Source of the DNA: a virus
DNA length: 30,676 nucleotides
Virus record (IMG/VR): IMGVR_UViG_3300031578_000233
Coordinates: 1 to 30,676 of that record
Direction: 5' to 3' (one strand)
The notes under the pieces were generated by a model. The model was not told the origin of the DNA, made no database searches, and saw only the letters and a program-made list of their open reading frames with translations. The translations under genes were made by a program, and so were the position numbers. Each line of letters begins with the position of its first letter. Position 1 is the stretch's first letter. Shown one piece after another: positions 1-5,964 of this stretch.

Positions 1-54
1 ATATAATATGATATCGAGCTACACTACTTTTTTACCTACTTTTCTTTTTCACTT

Positions 55-80
55 GGGGTGTACTTTCTGGATAGGGGTGT
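55..80 (+). repeat. Two GGGGTGT boxes, 19 bp apart, in left end repeat
   Basis: GGGGTGT occurs at 55-61 and 74-80, about two helical turns apart and so on the same DNA face. The pair recurs inverted at 30597-30622. A protein-binding role at the ends is inferred only from the spacing. Confidence 0.4.
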
Positions 81-81
81 T

Positions 82-111
82 TTGTCAAATGTAACACTTA
101 TTATTTAAAAT
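82..111 (+). promoter_or_regulatory. Inward sigma70-like promoter in left end repeat
   Basis: TTGTCA (82-87) and TAAAAT (106-111) are separated by 18 bp, each one base from the sigma70 consensus. The predicted start near 118 would transcribe rightward toward the first gene at 318. Confidence 0.45.
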
Positions 112-140
112 CAATAACTTAGTTCAACCAGATATGTCAT

Positions 141-317
141 GTAACAATTTCTTACAATTATCTAGTAAATAATTACAAAAAGGATAGATTAATAAGTTAA
201 GATAATATATACTTATATTTCACTGAGTAAATAAATAAGTTAGTAAATATTTAAGAAACCAGTGGAAGAATAGTTTAAAATAAAATATACTTAAAACACT
301 AACCAATGGAGAACTAA
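141..317. other. AT-rich non-coding leader before first gene
   Basis: There is no start codon with a credible reading frame here. The stretch is rich in TAAATA-type words. A TTTAAAAT box near 275-281 could be a -10 element for the gene at 318, but I see no good -35. GGAGA before 318 is a normal ribosome binding site. Confidence 0.4.
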
Positions 318-638
318 ATGAAATCAGCTACCAAACTACAAAACTACGCACCGGAAACAGAAGCTACACAACGCAGAACAATAGAGAAAGACCTCATGCA
401 ATCATACGAAGCTAACCAAGTAAATCCAGGTAGGGATGAGAAAATTTCCGAGATAATTATGAAGGAAAAAGTAGTTTACAAAGAATATACACAAGATAAG
501 AAAGAACTTACACCAACACAACAAGCAAACCTATCTAAAACAGCGTTAGAAGCAGAGTTATCACTTTTAAAGCTTTACGAAGGAACAAAGTTTGGAAATC
601 AAATTCAACACTCCCTACAAATAAGAGGATTACTATAA
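318..638 (+). CDS. Hypothetical charged helical protein
   Basis: This 106-residue protein is not one I recognise. It is hydrophilic and mostly predicted helical, with alternating Lys/Glu stretches (about residues 40-65) and a Leu/Ala-rich helix near residues 72-90. It has no cysteine, membrane segment or signal peptide. The start has GGAGA about 7 bases upstream. Its TAA stop overlaps the ATG of the next gene (TAATG), which implies translational coupling. It is the first gene inside the left end, where early or regulatory genes of linear phages often sit, but nothing in the sequence shows such a function. Confidence 0.7.
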   Translation: MKSATKLQNYAPETEATQRRTIEKDLMQSYEANQVNPGRDEKISEIIMKEKVVYKEYTQDKKELTPTQQANLSKTALEAELSLLKLYEGTKFGNQIQHSLQIRGLL

Positions 639-1075
639 TGAATTATGAGGAAGCAACACAGGAGTTGGAGGATGCCACTATAGCGTTGTCCCAAGCTATG
701 ATTAACAAAGTATCATCTAGGGAGTTAGGGGTAGCTCAAGCTAAGTTTAACAAGGCTAAGAAGAAGAAACATATGGCTCATATGAATAACCTCTCTAAAT
801 TAGCTAGAATAGTTAACAAGGGTAACTCTTATGCTTCTAACCACGTTGTTACCGAGGAACATAAAGCTAAGGTTAGAGAGGCTAACTCTCATCCACAAAC
901 TGAAGAACACAAAGAAAAACGTAGATTAGCCATGATAGGGAAGAATATTGCCTCTAAGCCTATCGTGTCCTGCCCCCATTGTGATAAAGAAGGTGGTGTT
1001 AATATGATGAAACGTTGGCACTTCGATAATTGTAGACTGAGCCCTAACTTCGATCCACGTACAAGAGGAGAATAA
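638..1075 (+). CDS. Homing-endonuclease-like DNA-binding protein lacking a nuclease domain
   Basis: In this 145-residue protein the C-terminal two thirds look like the DNA-binding end of phage homing endonucleases. There are two NUMOD3-like segments (TEEHKAKVREAN at 72-83 and TEEHKEKRRLAM at 88-99), then a zinc-finger-like motif CPHC (112-115) with RWHFDNC (126-132). This finger is known from the tails of GIY-YIG and HNH homing endonucleases. The first 65 residues are helical and lysine-rich, with no HNH or GIY-YIG catalytic motif. It is therefore either a remnant of a mobile endonuclease or a DNA-binding protein made from one. It is coupled to the upstream gene by TAATG and followed 1 base later by the next gene. 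Confidence 0.75.
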   Translation: MNYEEATQELEDATIALSQAMINKVSSRELGVAQAKFNKAKKKKHMAHMNNLSKLARIVNKGNSYASNHVVTEEHKAKVREANSHPQTEEHKEKRRLAMIGKNIASKPIVSCPHCDKEGGVNMMKRWHFDNCRLSPNFDPRTRGE

Positions 1076-1076
1076 A

Positions 1077-1460
1077 ATGTTTAATTTCACATACGCAATA
1101 TCAGTTATAACTGGGTTTAAGAAGGCTAAGGAAATAGAAGATAATATTCAAGAGGAACTGAGAGCCAATGATAAGAAATTCGAAAAAGAGAAATCCAAGT
1201 ATGAGTTAGAGAAAGAAGAACGTAGATTAGTCTGGGAAAAAGAAAATGATCTAAAGAAGAGGATTGATGCTTGTTATCTTGGATTTAGACATGAGGCGTT
1301 CTATGGAACATATGAGGAATTCTTAAATAGAACTAATAGGTTTATGCCTATCCCTAATATGAATAATATGTTCAGGGATCAGAGTTTAGCTAATGCTCAG
1401 GCAGCAGCGTATAATCGGTATGTATATAACCCTACCAATGGCTCTTGTTTTCCATTCTAA
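1077..1460 (+). CDS. Hypothetical coiled-coil protein
   Basis: This 127-residue protein is not recognised. Residues 15-60 form a strongly charged helix (repeated Glu/Lys with hydrophobic spacing) consistent with a coiled coil. The second half is rich in Asn, Tyr, Phe and Met, with a FRHEAFYGTYEEF stretch and an aromatic C-terminus ending CFPF. No signal peptide is clear, though the first residues (MFNFTYAISVITGF) are hydrophobic and could contact a membrane. The ribosome binding site AGAGGAG lies in the end of the preceding gene. A structural or scaffold-like role is possible but unsupported. Confidence 0.65.
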   Translation: MFNFTYAISVITGFKKAKEIEDNIQEELRANDKKFEKEKSKYELEKEERRLVWEKENDLKKRIDACYLGFRHEAFYGTYEEFLNRTNRFMPIPNMNNMFRDQSLANAQAAAYNRYVYNPTNGSCFPF

Positions 1461-1479
1461 GGGGCCTACAACGCATCAA

Positions 1480-1513
1480 AACCTAGTTAAGGTACCTTCA
1501 CCCCTTCTAGGTT
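1480..1513 (+). other. Intergenic hairpin with nested palindrome
   Basis: AACCTAG (1480-1486) pairs with CTAGGTT (1507-1513). The loop contains the palindrome AAGGTACCTT (1489-1498). No T-run follows, so it is a weak candidate for a terminator and may be an RNA-processing or protein-binding site. It occupies most of the 83-base gap between 1460 and 1544. Confidence 0.35.
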
Positions 1514-1543
1514 AAAACTAAGTCTTAAACAAGGATTAAAAGC

Positions 1544-2110
1544 GTGGATAACTTCAAACCAACATACTTATACATAAAGCAACACGAAGTAACTGGATTA
1601 CAGTACTTTGGTAAAACTACTAGAAAAAACGTAGAAGGATATCTTGGATCTGGAAAACACTGGAAAAGACATATTCGTAAACATGGAACTAACTATGTTA
1701 AGACTACTTGGTATATGCTTTTCACTAACTCCGTTGATCTTACGGCATTTGCGCTTAAGTTCTCCCAAGATAACGACATAGTTGAATCAAAAGAATGGGC
1801 TAATCTCATAGAAGAAAATGGAATTGATGGTGGATTTACTGGTAGTTACGCGGGCTGCTTTAAAAAAGGTGTCCGTAATAGTCCAGAAACAGAGTTTAAG
1901 AAAGGTGAATGTAAAGGAAATCCACGTATAGGACCTTGTTTAAAATGTGGATCAGAAGAACGAGGACCTAAAGGATGTTGTAAGCCCTGTAAAAAAGTTA
2001 TGGATGCAGCTTGGAAGAAGGAAAACAAAGGGAAACATAATGCTTATAACGCAATTTACAATAAGGCTACTAAACTACAGAAGGAATTCAATGATCTTAT
2101 ATTTAATTGA
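1544..2110 (+). CDS. GIY-YIG-like endonuclease fused to zinc ribbon and repeat module
   Basis: This is a 188-residue protein with a GTG start preceded by AAGGA. The N-terminal domain resembles phage GIY-YIG homing nucleases: YLYIK (8-12), YFGKT (21-25) and GSGKHWKRHIRKHG (35-48), with a Glu near 90-91 as the likely metal ligand. Residues 132-149 form a zinc ribbon, CX2C-X10-CX2C, followed by one clear and one degenerate 15-residue AAW-type repeat. The ribbon-repeat module is shared with three HNH proteins in this window, while the catalytic domain differs. This suggests that a targeting module was swapped between unrelated nuclease folds. It is likely a selfish homing endonuclease cutting related phage DNA. 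Confidence 0.75.
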   Translation: MDNFKPTYLYIKQHEVTGLQYFGKTTRKNVEGYLGSGKHWKRHIRKHGTNYVKTTWYMLFTNSVDLTAFALKFSQDNDIVESKEWANLIEENGIDGGFTGSYAGCFKKGVRNSPETEFKKGECKGNPRIGPCLKCGSEERGPKGCCKPCKKVMDAAWKKENKGKHNAYNAIYNKATKLQKEFNDLIFN

Positions 2111-2116
2111 TAATTC

Positions 2117-2125
2117 TGTTAAAAT
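2117..2125 (+). promoter_or_regulatory. Extended -10 promoter giving a leaderless transcript
   Basis: TG-T-TAAAAT: an extended -10 hexamer at 2120-2125, with a weak -35 (TTATAT, 2097-2102; 17-bp spacer). The usual start point, 7 bases after the hexamer, is 2132, the A of an ATG. No Shine-Dalgarno is present. Confidence 0.55.
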
Positions 2126-2131
2126 ATGGTA

Positions 2132-2350
2132 ATGAACCTAACTTCCATTAAAACAGTACTAAAAGGTGCGCTGACCGAACAAGACGGCAAAACCTTCTGT
2201 CTAATATCGCTATTCATCTATATAGCTATGGCAGCTGTAACCTATAAATTCCTAACCGGAGGGGCAACAACGTATCAAGACTACGCTTTATCTATGACTA
2301 TATTAGCCGGTGGAAAAGCTATTAAGTATATGTCTGATTCCCAAAATTAA
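2132..2350 (+). CDS. Small two-helix membrane protein, possible holin
   Basis: The product has 72 residues. I prefer the ATG at 2132 over an in-frame ATG at 2126, because 2126 abuts the -10 box while 2132 is the predicted transcription start. A charged N-terminal segment (KGALTEQDGKT) precedes a strong membrane helix (about residues 20-40) and a second weaker one (about 48-64). The tail is polar. Small podovirus membrane proteins with a D/E-rich N-terminus and two membrane segments are often annotated as holins. That role is inferred from topology only, and it lies far from the lysis cassette at 28-29.5 kb. There is no ribosome binding site. Confidence 0.65.
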   Translation: MNLTSIKTVLKGALTEQDGKTFCLISLFIYIAMAAVTYKFLTGGATTYQDYALSMTILAGGKAIKYMSDSQN

Positions 2351-2352
2351 CC

Positions 2353-2766
2353 ATGGCTATAGTTACTCTAAACCCAGAAGATTACTCCCTACCAGACTTT
2401 GTAAGAGAAGCCTGTGAAAAACCTATTGTTAAAGTCAACGAAACTATAGTAGAAGCTATGGCTGAGAAGGGGGCTACGTGGGAAACCTTGGAAGCTAAAT
2501 TCCTAGTTCATAAAGAGGATTTACAGAGGATAGTATCAGTTGCGTATACACAGGGTAGAGAGAGGTTCAAAGACGAGATGCTACGGAAGATAATCGACGT
2601 TGCAACCGAGGATCGTAACCCAGTGCTCTTGAAGTTTATAGGATCAACGTTGCTTGATCTAAATGAAAAAACCACGATTAAAACTGAGACTGAGACTGGG
2701 CCAGTAGATGAGGAAGCATTGAATATAAAGATAAATTCCCTATTAAAAAAACATGCTAAAAAGTAA
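2353..2766 (+). CDS. terS: Probable terminase small subunit
   Basis: This 137-residue protein has a helix-turn-helix-like segment at about residues 37-65 (WETLEAKFLVHKEDLQRI) and then a helical region. A characteristic stretch, DRNPVLLKFIGSTLLDL (about 93-109), resembles the GNPTMLIWLGKQ pattern in many small terminase subunits. The acidic, Thr/Glu-rich tail ends in lysines. Its role would be to bind the viral DNA and present it to the large terminase encoded 1.8 kb downstream. Between them lie small genes and an HNH nuclease. It starts 2 bases after the preceding stop with no clear Shine-Dalgarno, so it may depend on translational coupling. It is divergent, and the call rests on pattern and position. 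Confidence 0.65.
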   Translation: MAIVTLNPEDYSLPDFVREACEKPIVKVNETIVEAMAEKGATWETLEAKFLVHKEDLQRIVSVAYTQGRERFKDEMLRKIIDVATEDRNPVLLKFIGSTLLDLNEKTTIKTETETGPVDEEALNIKINSLLKKHAKK

Positions 2767-2795
2767 TAAATAAGATAGTAAATAATCTTTGAGTA

Positions 2796-2804
2796 TGTTA
2801 AAAT
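2796..2804 (+). promoter_or_regulatory. Extended -10 promoter giving a leaderless transcript
   Basis: TG-T-TAAAAT: the hexamer is at 2799-2804, with no good -35. The start point, 7 bases downstream, is 2811, which is exactly the A of the next gene's ATG. The geometry is the same as for the promoter at 2117-2125. Confidence 0.55.
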
Positions 2805-2810
2805 ACATAT

Positions 2811-3029
2811 ATGAACAAAGTAAATAAATCTTTCGAGGATCATATGGTAACTAAAGAAGATGTAGCAGCAAATAACTTTCTCCACGCTCAATTCATAGCT
2901 TCAGGCTACGATTATATCGACGGAGAATACCAATCCAAACCCTATCAGGCAATGTTAGCACTCAATGCTCAAGCCCTGAAACTAACAGAAGAAGCTAATA
3001 AACTAATCGAGGAAATTAAACGTGGTTAA
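2811..3029 (+). CDS. Hypothetical small acidic protein
   Basis: This 72-residue soluble protein is not recognised. It is mainly helical, with a conserved-looking central segment (FIASGYDYIDGEYQSKPYQAML) and a C-terminal helix rich in Leu, Glu and Lys suited to oligomerisation. It lacks a Shine-Dalgarno, and its ATG coincides with the predicted transcription start, so it is probably translated from a leaderless mRNA. The next gene overlaps its end by 8 bases. It belongs to a run of small genes between the terminase subunits, whose products are commonly packaging or head-assembly accessories. No direct evidence for that exists here. Confidence 0.65.
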   Translation: MNKVNKSFEDHMVTKEDVAANNFLHAQFIASGYDYIDGEYQSKPYQAMLALNAQALKLTEEANKLIEEIKRG

Positions 3030-3225
3030 TCCAACAGAGTACATTGTTACGATTAGACTGGGTTTAAGAGACGACGATAATAACTTAGTTGCAGGCCAGG
3101 CAGGGGTAGATGCGTTATTAACTACGACTAGTAAAGGTCACTTAGTATTTCCGCATGATATCTTCGTTTCAGCAAGAGATATTCTAATCAAAGAATATGA
3201 AAAACAAGAAGTAGAAGCAAAATAA
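3022..3225 (+). CDS. Hypothetical small protein
   Basis: This 67-residue protein has a GTG start preceded by GAGGA inside the previous gene, which it overlaps by 8 bases. It is not recognised. The N-terminal half looks like beta strands (TEYIVTIRLGLRDDDNN, LVFPHDIFVSA) and the C-terminus is a charged helix (KEYEKQEVEAK). There is no membrane segment or cysteine. The tight overlap indicates co-translation with the preceding gene. Confidence 0.6.
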   Translation: MVNPTEYIVTIRLGLRDDDNNLVAGQAGVDALLTTTSKGHLVFPHDIFVSARDILIKEYEKQEVEAK

Positions 3226-3252
3226 TAACTTAACCCTTAAAGGAAAATATAA

Positions 3253-3435
3253 ATGTCACAGAATCAAACAGTAACTTTCTCACTTGAACAGATCAACCAA
3301 ATCATTGCTACACTAGGAGAAATCCCAGCTAAATATTCAGCTAATCTGCTTATGTTCGTAGCAGAAGTAACCAAGGCCCAAGTAGCTCCAGCCGAGGCTG
3401 CACCAGCACCAGTAGAAGTGGAAGCAGCAGTTTAA
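3253..3435 (+). CDS. Small phage protein with Ala/Pro-rich tail
   Basis: This 60-residue protein has a good ribosome binding site (AAAGGAAA). The first 42 residues form two amphipathic helices (SLEQINQIIATLGEIPAKYSA, then NLLMFVAEVTKAQ). A low-complexity tail of Ala, Pro, Val and Glu follows. Small proteins of this shape (FT.EQ.N.I...LG.IP) recur near phage packaging genes without an assigned role. Its stop overlaps the ATG of the GroES-like gene (TAATG). Confidence 0.6.
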   Translation: MSQNQTVTFSLEQINQIIATLGEIPAKYSANLLMFVAEVTKAQVAPAEAAPAPVEVEAAV

Positions 3436-3824
3436 TGGCCACTCATAGATTAGCAGGTAAACCCACTACCTCCTGGCCTGTGGAACTTAGACGTGAAACC
3501 ATAGACCTGAACAAAATAACGCTACTAGGTAAACGGCTAGTACTATTCCAGTTTGTGGACGAACTGGAGGGTCAGCAAGAGTTTAAAACTAGTTTTGGCC
3601 TAGTCATAGAGCGGAAACTGAATAAAAACAAACCACGCTGGGGCAAGTGCATTAAATCTACGTCTGATTCTGAGATTAAAGTCGGGGAGTATTTCTTACC
3701 TGAAAATACGATAGAGCCATTTGGCTGTAATATTAATGGTGTAGAACTCTGGCGCTGTAAGGACTCAGATATAAGCTTGGTTGCCGATAGCCTAGAGACT
3801 ATTAACGAGTATAACGAGGAGTAG
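3435..3824 (+). CDS. GroES-like co-chaperonin
   Basis: This 129-residue protein matches the order of GroES features. ITLLGKRLVL (28-37) corresponds to the first strand; KTSFGLVI (51-58) to the Gly-Leu/Ile-Val segment after the mobile loop; RWGKCIKS (68-75) to the GxVxAVG segment; IKVGEYFLPE (81-90) to the VGDxV motif; and GVELWRCKDSDISLV (102-116) to the C-terminal EDIL motif. The region between the first strand and KTS (about 38-50) would be the mobile loop that docks onto GroEL. Phages such as T4 (gp31) encode a GroES replacement to fold their coat protein, so a similar role with the host GroEL is inferred. The N-terminal 27 residues are an extension. It is translationally coupled on both sides. 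Confidence 0.6.
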   Translation: MATHRLAGKPTTSWPVELRRETIDLNKITLLGKRLVLFQFVDELEGQQEFKTSFGLVIERKLNKNKPRWGKCIKSTSDSEIKVGEYFLPENTIEPFGCNINGVELWRCKDSDISLVADSLETINEYNEE

Positions 3825-3827
3825 TGT

Positions 3828-4031
3828 ATGACAACCCTAGCCGAGGACCTGCCAAAGGAGATAGCACGAGTTAGGGTTATTCTTGGTCACTACGAAGAAC
3901 TGGGCCATCCTGGAATGTTTGGTGCTGCGTTTATTAGAAACGATATTGAAGAGGCTATAGAAGCGATTATATCAGGGGATGTAGTTAAGATGATAACCTC
4001 GTTTAAAACGTTGCAAGAAATAAAAGACTAA
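3828..4031 (+). CDS. Small conserved-type phage protein near terminase
   Basis: This 67-residue helical protein has a strong ribosome binding site (GAGGAG). Its pattern (LPKEIARVRVILGHYEELG, then GMFGAAFIRNDIEEAIEAI, then SGDVVKMITSFKTLQEI) is one I associate with small phage proteins of unknown function encoded beside terminase genes. It has no cysteine or membrane segment. Its stop overlaps the ATG of the HNH gene (TAATG). A packaging accessory role is guessed from location only. Confidence 0.65.
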   Translation: MTTLAEDLPKEIARVRVILGHYEELGHPGMFGAAFIRNDIEEAIEAIISGDVVKMITSFKTLQEIKD

Positions 4032-4531
4032 TGAATACAACGAAGACTAAAACTATGGTTAAACCTTGTGTAAAATGTGGTGCTCAGGACAGAAATAAGC
4101 GTGGGCAGTGTAAACCCTGTAGGAAGGCTATGGCTGCAGCCTGGTACCTAGCCAACAAGGAGCGGGCTAAGTCTAAGGCTACGAGCGCAGCCTGGCGTAA
4201 AAATAACCCTGAGAAGGCTAAGGCTAAGGATGCAGCTTACAGAAAGGCTAATCTTTATAGGCGTAATACTCACGAAGCCAAACGCAGAGCTGCCAAGCTT
4301 AATGCAGTACCAACCTGGGGAAACAACTGGTTAGATAAAATCAAAATTCAGGAGCTATTTTTAATAGCTAAAATTAGATCAAAGGTAGAAGGCATTCAAT
4401 ATCAAGTCGACCATGCAGTTCCACTCCAGTCAGATCTAGTCTGTGGGTTACACTGCTTTAACAACCTACAGATTTTACCAGCCTCCGAGAATATCTCTAA
4501 AGGTAATAGAACTTGGCCCGACATGCCTTGA
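4031..4531 (+). CDS. HNH endonuclease with zinc ribbon and three 15-residue repeats
   Basis: This 166-residue protein begins with an N-terminal zinc ribbon with Cys at 13, 16, 27 and 30. Three AAW-type repeats follow (about residues 36-82, the first two residues longer than the others), then a basic linker and an HNH core: VDH (126-128), PLQSDL, GLHCFNNL (139-146) and ASENISKGNR (151-160). It ends TWPDMP like its two paralogues in this window. It sits directly before terL, only 2 bases away. HNH proteins next to terminases can be packaging partners in some phages, but the close similarity to two other copies makes a mobile homing nuclease at least as likely. Confidence 0.85.
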   Translation: MNTTKTKTMVKPCVKCGAQDRNKRGQCKPCRKAMAAAWYLANKERAKSKATSAAWRKNNPEKAKAKDAAYRKANLYRRNTHEAKRRAAKLNAVPTWGNNWLDKIKIQELFLIAKIRSKVEGIQYQVDHAVPLQSDLVCGLHCFNNLQILPASENISKGNRTWPDMP

Positions 4532-4533
4532 TT

Positions 4534-5952
4534 ATGAATAATCTATCCATACCCGAAAAGTTAGAATTGCTGCGCAGCCTGGAAACCTTAGACTACATAA
4601 AATCCGGTCGTAAGGTAGATACCATATTTGCCACAGAAGAGGTGCGTAGTCAATACCCCAAGCATATGGAATGGATTAAAGCGACGTCTGACCATTCTCA
4701 AGTATTGGCATTAGGAGCAAATCGTTGCGGAAAGACAGTACTCGGTGCATTTGCTATAACCTGTTTTTTAACAGGGGTATACCCCGATTGGTGGAACGGA
4801 ATTCGTTTCGATACCCCAGTAAATATCTGGGTCGCAGGCATTAGCAATCGTACAGTAAGAGACATTCTGCAGTTTGAATTGCTAGGTCCAATAGACGATC
4901 TTGGAACCGGAATGATCCCAAGGGACAATATAGGACCATATTCTAAATCGTCTGGGGTCTCGGATTTAATCGACGTTATTGATGTACTACACACCTCTGG
5001 TGGTAGATCCACGCTTGGTTTCAAAAGTTACGAATCGGGTAGAAAGAGTTTCCAAGGAACTGCAAAACAAATTATTTGGCTAGACGAGGAATGTCCCCAG
5101 GAGATTTTTGAAGAGTGTCTATTGCGCACTATGACAACTAGTGGGGTAGTGTTGTTGACTTTTACTCCATTATTTGGAATGACTCAACTTGTGCAGGACT
5201 TCATCTCCGCTGAGGATAATTCTGGTAAGGCAACAATCTCAATAAATTGGGATGATTGTGGTCACTTAACCAAGAAACAAAAAGACGCTATGTTCCTGGC
5301 TCTACCACCTCATCAAAGAGATGCTAGGTCTAAGGGTATACCCTCTCTTGGCGCAGGTGCTATATATCCAGTCCTAGAGGATAACTTCGTTATAGCTTCG
5401 TTCGAAATACCTAAACATTGGAAGAAAGTGGCAGGTTTTGACGTTGGTTGGAACTGGACTGCATGTGTTTGGTTAGCTATAGACCCAGAATCTGATACAA
5501 TGTACATTTATAGTAGTTATAAGCAAGGTGAACAACTTCCATTGTTTCACGCAGACGCATTGAAAGCTAGAGGTAAGTGGATTCCAATATGTATTGATCC
5601 GGCAGCTAGGGGAAGATCGCAGATTGACGGCATGAAAATCATAGACCAATATAAGGAACATGGTTTAAATTTATCAATTGCTAATAACTCAGTTGAGGCT
5701 GGGATATATTCTGTGTGGGAAGCTTTGAGCACGGGAAAGCTTAAAATATTTAATACGATGCCTAACATCTTAGAAGAATTTAGAATGTATCGTAGAGATA
5801 CTAAAGGTAAGGTAGTTAAGAGTAACGACCACCTTATGGACGCAATGAGATACGCAGTTATGACCAAGGACAAAGCTACGACTGACTTAGTTAAAGTCGT
5901 GGATCCATACCAATACACAACTATCAACCAAGGAACTAGAGTGACACTCTAA
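4534..5952 (+). CDS. terL: Terminase large subunit
   Basis: This 472-residue protein is the DNA-packaging ATPase and nuclease. Walker A is GANRCGKT (61-68) and Walker B is IIWLDEE (180-186) with the catalytic Glu. The coupling motif lies in LLTFTPLFG (about 207-215). The nuclease domain has Asp in GFDVGW (303), in CIDPAARG (355) and in NDHLMDAMRY (432 and 436). The length fits P22-like enzymes. I chose the ATG at 4534, 2 bases after the HNH stop, over a TTG at 4513 inside that gene. No clear Shine-Dalgarno is present, so translation may be coupled to the HNH gene. The enzyme would dock on the portal encoded next and cut concatemeric DNA. That fits poorly with a protein-primed linear genome with exact ends. 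Confidence 0.96.
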   Translation: MNNLSIPEKLELLRSLETLDYIKSGRKVDTIFATEEVRSQYPKHMEWIKATSDHSQVLALGANRCGKTVLGAFAITCFLTGVYPDWWNGIRFDTPVNIWVAGISNRTVRDILQFELLGPIDDLGTGMIPRDNIGPYSKSSGVSDLIDVIDVLHTSGGRSTLGFKSYESGRKSFQGTAKQIIWLDEECPQEIFEECLLRTMTTSGVVLLTFTPLFGMTQLVQDFISAEDNSGKATISINWDDCGHLTKKQKDAMFLALPPHQRDARSKGIPSLGAGAIYPVLEDNFVIASFEIPKHWKKVAGFDVGWNWTACVWLAIDPESDTMYIYSSYKQGEQLPLFHADALKARGKWIPICIDPAARGRSQIDGMKIIDQYKEHGLNLSIANNSVEAGIYSVWEALSTGKLKIFNTMPNILEEFRMYRRDTKGKVVKSNDHLMDAMRYAVMTKDKATTDLVKVVDPYQYTTINQGTRVTL

Positions 5953-5964
5953 TAGGAAAATAAA

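Larger units (their letters stand above)
1..140. repeat. Left copy of terminal inverted repeat
   Basis: Bases 1-127 are the exact reverse complement of 30550-30676. One mismatch follows at 128 (C here; T in the matching strand, position 30549), then 129-140 match again and similarity ends. The copy contains a T/C-rich stretch (about 26-51), two GGGGTGT boxes and an inward promoter candidate. It may be the terminal repeat of a linear genome, or an inverted repeat cut by the assembly and extending beyond the window. Confidence 0.95.

Noticed and set aside
1-140. Transposon or Mu-like phage ends
   Set aside because: No transposase or target-joining protein is encoded, and no flanking target duplication can be seen as the repeats are at the window edges.
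1-140. Protein-primed (phi29-like) replication ends
   Set aside because: No protein-primed polymerase or terminal protein was recognised, and a full terminase pair and P22-like portal point to concatemer packaging; kept only as a remote option.
2508-2891. Minus-strand 127-residue frame opposite the small terminase gene
   Set aside because: Shadow of a gene supported by motif and position; it also crosses a forward promoter and the start of the next gene.
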